From JBBSOK01 sp965219125 (lineage in GTDB: Bacteria > Bacteroidota > Bacteroidia > Flavobacteriales > Flavobacteriaceae): a DNA stretch of 64,000 nucleotides. Position 1 is the stretch's first letter, and each line of letters begins with the position of its first letter. A program made the position numbers and the translations under genes. Location of the stretch: NCBI GenBank assembly GCA_965219125.1, contig CBDCMO010000002.1:1426001-1490000 (forward strand). Direction: 5' to 3'. Under the pieces are notes generated by a model. The model was not told where the DNA came from, did no database searches, and saw only the letters and a list, made by a program, of their open reading frames with translations. This document shows, piece by piece, positions 50,545 through 59,516 of the stretch.

Positions 50545-51576
50545 TTAGTTTAAAACAGCTTCTTGCGATTTATTCTTCAATTGAAAAAGCAATTCATACG
50601 ATAGCAATCTAGCCTTTTGGTCGTGAATATTTGCGACAACTATAAGCTCATCAATTTGTGTTTTTTCAACAAATTTTGATAGTTTTTCACCCACAGTTTT
50701 TTGACTTCCTATAAAAGTATACTGCATCATTTGCATAATATGTGCTTCTTCCATTTCATTCCAAAGACCTTTTATGTTTTTTACAGGAGGGGAAAGTGGC
50801 TGCCGCGTATTTCGAATAATGTTAAGCATAAAAAGCTTCATACTAGTTGCCAAATATTCTGCTTCTTCATCACTTTCTGCCACAACTACATTTACACAAG
50901 CCATTGCATAAGGCTTTTGCAATTGTTTAGAACCTTCAAAACCGCTATGATATAAAAGTAAAGCTTCGTGGAGATGTGCGGGCGCAAAATGACTGGCAAA
51001 TGCATACGGAAGTCCAAGTGCCGCTGCCAGTTGGGCACTATATGTGCTAGAACCTAAAAGATACAAAGGAACTTCCAAACTTTCGCCAGGAATAGCACGA
51101 ACTGGCATTCTATTTATAGCTTTTGAAAAATATTGTTGAAGTTCTTGTACATCATTTGGAAAATCATTCACGGATTCTACACGTTCCCTCCTTAAAGCCC
51201 TAGCTGTAATTTGGTCTGTTCCGGGCGCACGACCGAGACCTACATCTATCCGATTAGGATACAGTGTTGCCAACGTACCAAACTGCTCTGCTATTACTAA
51301 AGGAGAATGATTGGGTAACATAACACCGCCAGACCCAACACGTATTGTATTAGTTCCTTGCGCAATATAACCAAGCAATACCGATGTGGCAGAACTTACA
51401 AGGCTTTCTGCGTTATGATGCTCTGAAATCCAAAAGCGTTTGTATCCTAATTTTTCAGTATGCACAGCCAAAGCAAGGCTATTTTCCATCGCCTCTTTGT
51501 GATTGCTACCTTGATTTACTGGCACCAAATCTAAAACTGAAAAGGGTATGGTTTTATATTTTTCTGAAATGTTCAT
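50545..51576 (-). CDS. LLM-class flavin-dependent oxidoreductase
   Basis: 343 residues, luciferase-like monooxygenase fold. Features: IPFSVLDLVPVNQGSNHKEA at the start, LGYKRFWISEHHNAESLVSS, and VGSGGVMLPNHSPLVIAEQF. Such enzymes use reduced FMN/F420; substrate is not predictable. Gene lies in a minus-strand group with the OYE-type gene (61 bp away). No lesions seen. Confidence 0.9.
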   Translation of the reverse strand: MNISEKYKTIPFSVLDLVPVNQGSNHKEAMENSLALAVHTEKLGYKRFWISEHHNAESLVSSATSVLLGYIAQGTNTIRVGSGGVMLPNHSPLVIAEQFGTLATLYPNRIDVGLGRAPGTDQITARALRRERVESVNDFPNDVQELQQYFSKAINRMPVRAIPGESLEVPLYLLGSSTYSAQLAAALGLPYAFASHFAPAHLHEALLLYHSGFEGSKQLQKPYAMACVNVVVAESDEEAEYLATSMKLFMLNIIRNTRQPLSPPVKNIKGLWNEMEEAHIMQMMQYTFIGSQKTVGEKLSKFVEKTQIDELIVVANIHDQKARLLSYELLFQLKNKSQEAVLN

Positions 51577-51637
51577 AAAACAAGCAACTTTTAATTAAAC
51601 TGACTCTAATTAGCAATTTTGAATTGTATTTAAAATA

Positions 51638-52705
51638 TTAAATTTTGGCCCGCTCATATTGTTGCGGCCACGCAACATCATCGCCTAAATTGTGAGCTGC
51701 GTGAAGTGGAAAATATGGCTGTCTAAGACTTTCCCTTCCGTAAAAAATTAGGTTTGCATTACCTTCGCTTAAAATTGTTTCAGATTGTTCTGCTGTTGTA
51801 ATCTGGCCGACTGCTCCTGTTAAAATTTTTGCTTCGCGCTTAATTTGGTTGGCGAATTCAACTTGATAGCCAGGCTTTGTTGGTATGTTAGCATGTGGAA
51901 CATTTCCGCCGGAGGAAGTGTCTATCAAATCTACTCCCAAAGTTTTAAGTTCTTTTGAAAGTTTAACCGAATCTTCAATTGTCCAGCCGCCTTGAGTCCA
52001 ATCTGTGGCAGAAATCCGAACAAACAACGGTTTATTTTCTGGCCATACTTTTCTAACCGCTGTAGTTACTTCAAGTAAAAATCTGATTCTATTTTCAAAA
52101 CTTCCTCCGTAATTATCTTCACGTTCGTTTGCTAAAGGAGAATAAAATTGATGAAAAAGATACCCGTGTGCTGCGTGGATTTCAACTACATCATAACCCG
52201 CTTTATCCGCACGAAGCGTTGCTTTAATGTAATCTTCTTTTACCTTTTCAATTCCTTTGAGATCCAACGAAATTGGCGCAGGCTCTCCTTCACGAAAAGG
52301 CAAAGCTGATGCTGAAACTGTTTGCCAACCATTTTCCAATTGCGGTTCAATTTTTTTTGCGCCATCTTTTGGCAGTTGATAACTAGCCTTTCTACCTGCA
52401 TGCGCTAATTGAATGCCTATTAATGCATTTTGGGAATGTATAAAGTCTACAATTGGTTTTACTTTTTCAATATGTTCATCTTTCCATATTCCCATATCGC
52501 CTTTTGTAATCCTTCCTTCTGGAGAAACGGCTGTGGCTTCTTGAATTATTAATGCCGCTCCGCCAACTGCCCTGCTTCCCAAATGTACTAAATGAAAATT
52601 GTTTGCAAAACCTTCAATACTGCTATACATGCACATTGGCGAGATTACAATTCGGTTTTTGAAGGTTGTATTTTTAATTTTTAAGGGAGAAAAAAGTAGG
52701 CTCAT
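51638..52705 (-). CDS. Old yellow enzyme-type NADPH dehydrogenase (YqjM/NamA-like)
   Basis: 355 residues. FMN-binding barrel: LKIKNTTFKNRIVISPMCMY, HLVHLGSRAVGGAALIIQEA, GIQLAHAGRKASYQLPKDGA, then VVEIHAAHGYLFHQFYSPLA with the active-site histidines in HAAHGYL. It reduces alpha,beta-unsaturated carbonyl compounds with NADPH. It lies 61 bp upstream of the flavin oxidoreductase gene. Confidence 0.92.
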   Translation of the reverse strand: MSLLFSPLKIKNTTFKNRIVISPMCMYSSIEGFANNFHLVHLGSRAVGGAALIIQEATAVSPEGRITKGDMGIWKDEHIEKVKPIVDFIHSQNALIGIQLAHAGRKASYQLPKDGAKKIEPQLENGWQTVSASALPFREGEPAPISLDLKGIEKVKEDYIKATLRADKAGYDVVEIHAAHGYLFHQFYSPLANEREDNYGGSFENRIRFLLEVTTAVRKVWPENKPLFVRISATDWTQGGWTIEDSVKLSKELKTLGVDLIDTSSGGNVPHANIPTKPGYQVEFANQIKREAKILTGAVGQITTAEQSETILSEGNANLIFYGRESLRQPYFPLHAAHNLGDDVAWPQQYERAKI

Positions 52706-52754
52706 TTTTTATTGAATTCGAATTAATTTTGAATTTGAAAGCAAAATTAAACGA

Positions 52755-52789
52755 AAAAAGCCAGCAGGTTGAAGAACCCGTTGGCTTTA
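52755..52789 (-). terminator. Terminator after the DUF5686 gene
   Basis: On the minus strand AAAGCCA..GGTT and AACC..TGGCTTTTTT form an imperfect stem of about 12 bp around CTTC, followed by a T-run. It is about 50 bp downstream of the DUF5686 stop. Confidence 0.65.
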
Positions 52790-52838
52790 TAATATGATTA
52801 ACCTTTCTGAAGAAAAATTTAGGTATTCAAATGAAAAT

Positions 52839-55334
52839 TTAAAAATAGAAACCAAAAGAGCCCGTAACGCTAAATGGTCTTGCTTCGGGATTGTCTAGAT
52901 AATTACCTCTAAAATTAAAATCTAATCTAAATATTTTAAAAATGTTTCCAATTCCAAAACTGTATTCATAATAGAAATTTTCCGGTGCTCGGTAAACTAA
53001 GTTACTTGCATTTAGTGCTATGTTCTCTTCAGAAATTGAACCAATTACGGTTCTAAAACCTACAAATTCACGTAAATTAAGTTTTCTAATTCCTGGGATT
53101 CTTCCAAGAATGCGGCCACCAAAATCGTGTTGTAAATGCATAGATAAATAAGTATCGCTAACAAATTCGTAATAATCGAGGTTTGTGAAGCTATTGTAAA
53201 TGCTGAAAAGCGTTTGATTTCCCGGAATTGGGCTAAGCAACCCTAATGGTACTTCCCCAAATGTTTTACCGGCTTCTACGGTTGTCAATAATCTTCCTAT
53301 ACCGCCAATATTCCACGGTTGTGTATAAAGTGCTTGTATTCTTTTATATTCAAAATTACTTTGAACAAAATCCTTGAGACCGTAGGTGTATCCTAAAAAT
53401 ATGGTCGGGAAATCACCTGAATTAATAGTTGTTTGTTCTACTCCAAATCCAGATGTCGTTCTGCCCGGCGTAAAGTTGAAGCCCAGCTCTATTTCCGTTT
53501 GCTCAATTGTACTTTTTGTTTGACTGGTTAAATTTCCAGCACTATCCCGCACAAAATAGTCGAGACTAAAAGTAGGTGTGGCAGATTCTAGTGTTCTGTA
53601 AGATCCTGTAACTCTAACCGTAAAGTTTTTTACTGGATCAATACTAACACCAGCCGTTGTAAGGTTTATGCGCGTTAACCTATCGTTAGAACCAACTGAT
53701 ATAAGTGAGGAAGATGCTAAACTTCTACCTAAAACATCAGTACTTGTTGTTAAGGTTGCTCCAGTTTGCTCAACATCCTTTCTATTTCCAGCAAACATCG
53801 TAAGTCTTGTTTCCCTATCCAATAAATATTTCCCTGAAATTCCGTATTTAAAACGCTGGTCTTTAAAACCGTAAGCACCAAAACCTTCAAGTCGCCACAA
53901 ATCATTCTGTCCAAAATAGGTTCGCCCACCAAGCCGCAATCGCAATCCTTCAGCTTCGTTAAACCCAAAAGTTGAAAAAACAGGGCCGATATCAAAATTA
54001 TTAACCTCATAATAACCAGATGCAAGTACTGAACCTAAACTGTAAAGTGCTTTAAAACGTGGAACAGTTTTAAGTGTATCCAACATTTTGTAAACACCCT
54101 TTTCATCCTTACTCAATTTTTCCATTCGTCTTTCTTCCCAGAAATCGTCCGGGCGGTTGTAAACTACAGTATTATATGGATCTGTTTTTTCTTTGTAAAA
54201 GCTCGACGGCTTTTCATTGTCGAAGGTATAATTGTCATACAAAGTTGTTCGCTTACCATAAACCCCTCGAGCTTTTTCCTTTTTATTCAAGCTAAAATCG
54301 CTTAAAAAATAATCTTTGGTTATTAAGAAAATTGAATCGTTTAAAACTTCAAATTCCTGTTCTATGTAAACCTCACGAACCCAGTTAACATTTGCACTTT
54401 TTGAGGCTTGCATATTAATTTCCTTAATTGCCCACGTACTATCATTTACCCAAAAATCTCCTTTAAATGTTAATTCATTTTTACGGCGCGGATAATAAAC
54501 AATGTTGTAGCACCATTTATTGCCTCGGTAGGCGCTGTCCAATAAAACGTAGTTATAAACGTCTATCCCCGTCTTGCTTAACGGACTGGTAAACGATTTG
54601 TCAAAAAACTTTATGTAATTATCATATACATCATATTCGTTATAGAGGTCATTAACATAAGCAATAAGGGTTTGGTTGTTACTGAATCCACTATTTTTAT
54701 TTCCTTCTAATATTTGTGTTTCCTTATTTAAATTGTTATCTCCATAAACCTTGCTGAAAGCTTCATTAATAAATATTGGAAGGTATGTGTTGCCCGTAAC
54801 GCTTGATGTATCTGTTTGATCGAAAATGAACTCCATTCCTTTAAAAACCTTGTTCTTAATTAGCGAACTATCGATCGTGTTAAGATCAAATTCCTGCTTT
54901 TCGTATTTATCATACGCATATTGTTTAAACTTCTTAACCCCATTTTGGCGTCGGTTTTCCCAGATTTTACGAAGAATTTCAATTGCAGGGTTTTCCTTTT
55001 TAGAAGTTTTTCCGCTAAAAATTTGTACTTCTCCCAAACTAGCAGCTTCTTCGGCTAAACTAACTTCAATTTTATAGGTGGATTTTGCTGTTAAATCTAA
55101 TGTTTTGGTTTTATAGCCTAAAAATGAAAAAGTAACTTGTTTATATGATTTGTCGCTTTCAAGATAAAAGCGACCTTCTTCATTTGTAATTGTACCTTCA
55201 TTGCTATTCGGAAAAATAACATTTACGAAAGGCAAGGTTGTACCGCTTTCATCTTTAATGACGCCGCTTACTTTTGTTTGGGAATAAACAGAAGTGATGA
55301 ATATAAGTAAGAGTAAATGAGGTAAAACCTTCAT
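52839..55334 (-). CDS. DUF5686 outer-membrane protein with a carboxypeptidase-like N-terminal domain
   Basis: 831 residues from the ATG at 55334 (signal peptide MKVLPHLLLLIFITSVYSQ); a start 14 codons upstream is not preceded by a signal. A CarboxypepD-like domain (about 20-100, KVSGVIKDESGTTLPFVNVI) is followed by the DUF5686 region (YKTKTLDLTAKSTYKIEVS, ENRRQNGVKKFKQYAYDKYE) and a beta-strand-rich C-terminus ending VTGSFGFYF, consistent with a barrel. Role unknown. Confidence 0.85.
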   Translation of the reverse strand: MKVLPHLLLLIFITSVYSQTKVSGVIKDESGTTLPFVNVIFPNSNEGTITNEEGRFYLESDKSYKQVTFSFLGYKTKTLDLTAKSTYKIEVSLAEEAASLGEVQIFSGKTSKKENPAIEILRKIWENRRQNGVKKFKQYAYDKYEKQEFDLNTIDSSLIKNKVFKGMEFIFDQTDTSSVTGNTYLPIFINEAFSKVYGDNNLNKETQILEGNKNSGFSNNQTLIAYVNDLYNEYDVYDNYIKFFDKSFTSPLSKTGIDVYNYVLLDSAYRGNKWCYNIVYYPRRKNELTFKGDFWVNDSTWAIKEINMQASKSANVNWVREVYIEQEFEVLNDSIFLITKDYFLSDFSLNKKEKARGVYGKRTTLYDNYTFDNEKPSSFYKEKTDPYNTVVYNRPDDFWEERRMEKLSKDEKGVYKMLDTLKTVPRFKALYSLGSVLASGYYEVNNFDIGPVFSTFGFNEAEGLRLRLGGRTYFGQNDLWRLEGFGAYGFKDQRFKYGISGKYLLDRETRLTMFAGNRKDVEQTGATLTTSTDVLGRSLASSSLISVGSNDRLTRINLTTAGVSIDPVKNFTVRVTGSYRTLESATPTFSLDYFVRDSAGNLTSQTKSTIEQTEIELGFNFTPGRTTSGFGVEQTTINSGDFPTIFLGYTYGLKDFVQSNFEYKRIQALYTQPWNIGGIGRLLTTVEAGKTFGEVPLGLLSPIPGNQTLFSIYNSFTNLDYYEFVSDTYLSMHLQHDFGGRILGRIPGIRKLNLREFVGFRTVIGSISEENIALNASNLVYRAPENFYYEYSFGIGNIFKIFRLDFNFRGNYLDNPEARPFSVTGSFGFYF

Positions 55335-55448
55335 ATAAGTTATGGTTGTAGGGATAAAATTAAACCAAAAATTCACGAACTTTATATACGTTACTCGTGA
55401 ATTGTTGGTTTTAAATATTAGTTGGGCTTTTATATTTCAATAATCATA

Positions 55449-56429
55449 TTACTTTTTATAAAGCACCTTCTTCACTGCCTTTACAACATCTGAACTATTT
55501 GGCAACCAATTTTCCAACAATGCTGGAGAATAGGGTGCAGGCGTGTCTGCTGTATTTATTTTTACAATGGGCGCATCCAAATAATCGAAAGCATCTCGCT
55601 GAACAAGGTATGTAATTTCTGTGGATACATTTCCAAATGGCCAAGCTTCTTCAAGTACTACCAACCGATTAGTTTTTTTAACCGATTCCAAAATTGTTCT
55701 AATATCTAAAGGTCTAACGGTTCTTAAATCAATTATTTCACATTCAATATTATCTTTCGCCAATTCTTCTGCAGCCGTAAAAGCTTCTTTTATAATTTTG
55801 CCAAATGAAACTATGGTTACATCAGCGCCTTTGCGAACAACCTCGGCTACACCTATTGGGATTAAATATTCTCCTTCCGGCACTTCGCCTTTATCGCCAT
55901 ACATTTGTTCGCTTTCCATAAAAATTACCGGATCATTATCGCGAATAGCACTTTTTAAAAGACCCTTTGCATCTTTTGGATTGCTGGGAACTACAACTTT
56001 TAGACCGGGACAATTAGCAAACCAGCTTTCAAAAGCTTGACTGTGCGTAGCAGCCAATTGCCCTGCAGAAGCGGTCGGTCCACGAAAAACGATTGGTATA
56101 TTAAATTGCCCACCGCTCATTTGGCGCATTTTAGCAGCATTGTTTATAATTTGATCTATGCCAACCATTGCAAAATTAAAAGTCATATATTCCACAATTG
56201 GTCTAGTGCCATTCATTGCGCTACCAATAGCAATACCTGTAAAACCTAATTCGCTAATTGGGGTGTCAATCACTCGTTTAGCGCCAAACTCATCCAGCAT
56301 TCCTTTACTTGCTTTGTATGCGCCATTATATTCGGCAACTTCTTCGCCCATCAGGAAAATGGTATCATCTCGGCGCATTTCTTCGCTCATCGCCTCACAA
56401 ATGGCTTCTCTAAATTGTAGTGTTTTCAT
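55449..56429 (-). CDS. pdhB: Pyruvate dehydrogenase E1 component, beta subunit
   Basis: 326 residues. Opening LQFREAICEAMSEEMRRDDT, then FLMGEEVAEYNGAYKASKGM, PISELGFTGIAIGSAMNGTR and RGPTASAGQLAATHSQAFES (TPP site). The transketolase C-terminal motif is VVLEEAWPFGNVSTEI. It forms the thiamine-dependent E1 with a separate alpha subunit that is not in this window. It is divergent from etfB. Confidence 0.92.
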   Translation of the reverse strand: MKTLQFREAICEAMSEEMRRDDTIFLMGEEVAEYNGAYKASKGMLDEFGAKRVIDTPISELGFTGIAIGSAMNGTRPIVEYMTFNFAMVGIDQIINNAAKMRQMSGGQFNIPIVFRGPTASAGQLAATHSQAFESWFANCPGLKVVVPSNPKDAKGLLKSAIRDNDPVIFMESEQMYGDKGEVPEGEYLIPIGVAEVVRKGADVTIVSFGKIIKEAFTAAEELAKDNIECEIIDLRTVRPLDIRTILESVKKTNRLVVLEEAWPFGNVSTEITYLVQRDAFDYLDAPIVKINTADTPAPYSPALLENWLPNSSDVVKAVKKVLYKK

Positions 56430-56770
56430 AGTTCGAATACTTTTTTTAAACTAAACGAATAGATTTTAGGCAAAAATACTATTCAAAGTTACTAAAGCTA
56501 TTATCGAAATAACTTAAGGATTGCAAAAATAAACTAATATTTGGTTTGCCATTACATTAAAGAGAAATGAAAAGGCAAAAAATTAGGTGACTTCATATTT
56601 CAGCAGATATAATACTGAAATAATTATTATTTTTTTCGATCATATTTTAACCAAATTTTATTATGCGTGCATAGTAATTTTTTAAAATTTACCGTATCTT
56701 CGCATAACATAATTCAACACAGAATTTTAAGTAGAATTTCAGAATTTATTCAATCAAAAAAAATTACATA
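56430..56770. promoter_or_regulatory. Divergent promoter region of pdhB and etfBA
   Basis: Gap of 341 bp with no coding frame. TATCTTCG at 56695-56702 is a candidate -7 box for etfB (69 bp before its ATG) with imperfect consensus. CAAAAATA at 56471-56478 and 56524-56531, read on the minus strand as TATTTTTG, are -7-like boxes for pdhB. No clear -33 box could be matched at the right spacing. Confidence 0.4.
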
Positions 56771-57511
56771 ATGAAAATATTAGTCTGCATTAGTCACGTA
56801 CCGGACACCACTTCAAAAATAAACTTTACAGATGGCGACACAAAATTTGACACCAATGGCGTTCAATTTGTGATTAATCCAAATGACGAATTTGGCCTTA
56901 CACGCGCAATGTGGTTTAAAGAAAAACAAGGAGCAACAGTGCACGTTATTAATGTTGGCGGCCCAGAAACCGAACCAACTTTACGTAAAGCTTTGGCCAT
57001 TGGCGCAGATGAAGCTATTAGAATAAATACCCCAGCAACAGACGGGTACAGCGTTGCTAAGCAGTTGGCAAATGTTGTTAAAGAAGGTGGTTACGATCTT
57101 GTAATAGGCGGCCGTGAATCTATTGACTATAATGGCGGAATGGTTCCGGGAATGCTAGCAAAACTTATAGGTGCAAATTTTGTAAATACGTGCATCAGTC
57201 TAGAAGTTGATGGAGATACAGCAACCGCAATTAGAGAAATTGATGGCGGTAAAGAAACACTTAAAACCAAATTACCTTTGGTAGTTGGTGGCCAAAAAGG
57301 CTTGGTTGAAGAAAGTGATCTTCGTATTCCAAATATGAGAGGTATTATGCAGGCGAGAAGTAAACCATTAAATGTAAAAGAACCGGTTGACGCAAATGCC
57401 GAAACTAATACCACAAATTTCACCAAACCTGAGGCAAAAGGTGCAGTTACAATGGTGGACAATGTTGATGATCTTATAAAATTACTTCATAATGAAGCTA
57501 AGGTTATTTAA
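56771..57511 (+). CDS. etfB: Electron transfer flavoprotein beta subunit
   Basis: 246 residues. The family start MKILVCISHVPDTTSKINFT, then VINPNDEFGLTRAMWFKEKQ, IGADEAIRINTPATDGYSVA, and VVGGQKGLVEESDLRIPNMR (AMP-binding). Forms the EtfAB heterodimer that collects electrons from acyl-CoA dehydrogenases and delivers them to ETF-quinone oxidoreductase. Followed 86 bp later by etfA in an AT-rich spacer of ATTCATAATT-type repeats. Confidence 0.95.
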   Translation: MKILVCISHVPDTTSKINFTDGDTKFDTNGVQFVINPNDEFGLTRAMWFKEKQGATVHVINVGGPETEPTLRKALAIGADEAIRINTPATDGYSVAKQLANVVKEGGYDLVIGGRESIDYNGGMVPGMLAKLIGANFVNTCISLEVDGDTATAIREIDGGKETLKTKLPLVVGGQKGLVEESDLRIPNMRGIMQARSKPLNVKEPVDANAETNTTNFTKPEAKGAVTMVDNVDDLIKLLHNEAKVI

Positions 57512-57597
57512 TACGTTAAATAAATTTTATAAAACCTTTTAAAAATCCGAATTCTGAATTCATAATTCTTAGTTCATAATTCATAATTAGAAAAAAT

Positions 57598-58566
57598 ATG
57601 TCAGTATTAGTATATACAGAATCTGAAGAAGGAAAATTTAAAACTATTGCTTTTGAAGCAGTTTCTTTTGCAAAAGGACTTGCAGATGCTATGGGTACAA
57701 GCGTTACCGCGGTTACCATAAATGGAGGAGACACAAGTAATTTGGGAGATTATGGCGCTTCAAAAGTGCTTGAAGTAACTAACGATAAACTTCAAAAATT
57801 TAATGCCGAAGCCTATGCAGATGTTATTGCGCAAGCTTCCAAAAAAGAAGATGCCAAAGTTGTTATCCTTTCCTCTAGCGCAAATAGTAAATATTTGTCG
57901 CCTATAGTTGCTGTAAATTTGGATGCAGGTTTTGTACCCAATGTAACGGAACAACCTGAAAGCACTTCACCTTTAAAAGTTAAGCACAGTGTTTTTACAA
58001 ACAAAGCATTTGCAACTACAGAATTTAAGACTGAAGTAAAAATAATAGGTGTTGCCAAAAATAGCGTAGGCGTTACCGAAAATAAAGTTGAAGTTTCTTC
58101 GGAAGCGTTTTCGCCAAATTTGGATGCCCACGATTTTGATATGGAAATACTTTCGGTAGATAAAGCTACCGATAAAGTGACGATTGCTGATGCCGAAATA
58201 GTAGTATCGGCTGGCCGCGGAATGAAAGGCCCAGAAAATTGGGGAATGATAGAAGATCTTGCCGCAACGTTGGGTGCTGCAACCGCTTGTTCAAAACCTG
58301 TAAGCGATATGGGTTGGAGGCCTCACGGCGAACACGTTGGCCAAACGGGTAAACCTGTTGCAAGTAACTTATATATTGCAATTGGTATTAGTGGTGCTAT
58401 CCAACATTTGGCCGGGATAAATGCGTCGAAAGTTAAGGTTGTAATCAACAATGACCCGGAAGCGCCATTTTTTAAGGCTGCAGATTATGGGATGGTTGGC
58501 GATGCGTTTGAAATTGTACCGAAGCTTACCGAAAAATTGAAAGAGTTCAAAGCTCAAAATAACTAA
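57598..58566 (+). CDS. etfA: Electron transfer flavoprotein alpha subunit
   Basis: 322 residues. The C-terminal FAD-binding domain has VSAGRGMKGPENWGMIEDLA, PVSDMGWRPHGEHVGQTGKP and AIGISGAIQHLAGINASKVK, ending with INNDPEAPFFKAADYGMVGD. N-terminal domain begins SVLVYTESEEGKFKTIAFEA. Partner of etfB; ends at a strong terminator 100 bp downstream. Would accept electrons from fatty and phenylacetate-derived acyl-CoA oxidation. Confidence 0.95.
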   Translation: MSVLVYTESEEGKFKTIAFEAVSFAKGLADAMGTSVTAVTINGGDTSNLGDYGASKVLEVTNDKLQKFNAEAYADVIAQASKKEDAKVVILSSSANSKYLSPIVAVNLDAGFVPNVTEQPESTSPLKVKHSVFTNKAFATTEFKTEVKIIGVAKNSVGVTENKVEVSSEAFSPNLDAHDFDMEILSVDKATDKVTIADAEIVVSAGRGMKGPENWGMIEDLAATLGAATACSKPVSDMGWRPHGEHVGQTGKPVASNLYIAIGISGAIQHLAGINASKVKVVINNDPEAPFFKAADYGMVGDAFEIVPKLTEKLKEFKAQNN

Positions 58567-58668
58567 GAATAATCAATTAACAAAGTTGAGTTGGCAGAGT
58601 GATTTATTTTTGAAAAAAAATTACTCAAATCCAAATCAAATTTTTGTTACTTTGTGCCTTTGCTAAAG

Positions 58669-58713
58669 GCTGTTTAAAAAATGGAAACATCCTATTTTAA
58701 ACAGCTTTTTTTT
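58669..58713 (+). terminator. Terminator after etfA
   Basis: GCTGTTTAAAA (58669-58679) and TTTTAAACAGC (58695-58705) are exact complements (11-bp stem), followed by eight T. It lies about 100 bp downstream of etfA. Confidence 0.85.
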
Positions 58714-58819
58714 ATTTTACATCAATGTATATAATATTCTTTTCGAAGATTTAAACAACAGTGTTATAAATAAATTCAAAAGAACTATTTACTAAATAAT
58801 GACTACTGATTACTGAAAC

Positions 58820-59449
58820 ATGAGCCTAGTAAGACTTACCATTAAAGGAATATCATATAGCCAAACCCAAAATGGCGCGTATGCCTTAATTTTGAGCGAA
58901 GTAGATGGCGAACGTAAATTACCAATTGTAATTGGTGCTTTTGAAGCGCAAAGTATTGCAATTGCGCTTGAAAAGGAAATAAAACCACCAAGACCACTTA
59001 CCCACGATCTTTTCAAAAATTTCGCAGATAGATTTTCAATAGTTGTGAAGCAAGTAATAATCCACAAATTGGTGGACGGCGTTTTTTATAGCAGTATTAT
59101 TTGTGAGCGGGACAAAATTGAAGAAATTATAGACGCTAGGACAAGTGATGCAATTGCACTTTCACTTCGGTTTAAAGCTCCTATTTTTACTTATAAGAAT
59201 ATTTTGGACAAGGCAGGCATATTTTTGAAAAATCCCGGCAGGCCAGATAAAAATCTTTCAAAAGAAGAAACCCGCGTGATTGACAATCTTTTTATTGGAG
59301 AAGATAAAGAATCTGTTTCGCCTAAAAAGATGGAAGATTACAGTAAATTAAATCTGCAACAATTAAACGAAATGTTGGATAAGGCCGTGGGAGAAGAAAA
59401 TTATGAAAAAGCAGCACTTATTCGTGATGAAATTTCTAAACGTGAGTAA
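58820..59449 (+). CDS. Bifunctional nuclease family protein (DUF151) with a UvrB/C motif
   Basis: 209 residues. Residues about 1-130 match the BFN/DUF151 domain (GERKLPIVIGAFEAQSIAIA, KNFADRFSIVVKQVIIHKLV, RTSDAIALSLRFKAPIFTY). The C-terminal 35 residues (YSKLNLQQLNEMLDKAVGEE, NYEKAALIRDEISKRE) form a UvrB/UvrC-type helix pair. Members show nuclease activity on DNA/RNA in vitro in plants; the bacterial role is unclear. Transcribed 253 bp after etfA. Confidence 0.85.
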   Translation: MSLVRLTIKGISYSQTQNGAYALILSEVDGERKLPIVIGAFEAQSIAIALEKEIKPPRPLTHDLFKNFADRFSIVVKQVIIHKLVDGVFYSSIICERDKIEEIIDARTSDAIALSLRFKAPIFTYKNILDKAGIFLKNPGRPDKNLSKEETRVIDNLFIGEDKESVSPKKMEDYSKLNLQQLNEMLDKAVGEENYEKAALIRDEISKRE

Positions 59450-59516
59450 ATTTCATATCAATGGTTTTTTGTTTAATATTGCCAAATTCGTTCAAAATAG
59501 ATAATTGTTTTAGGGT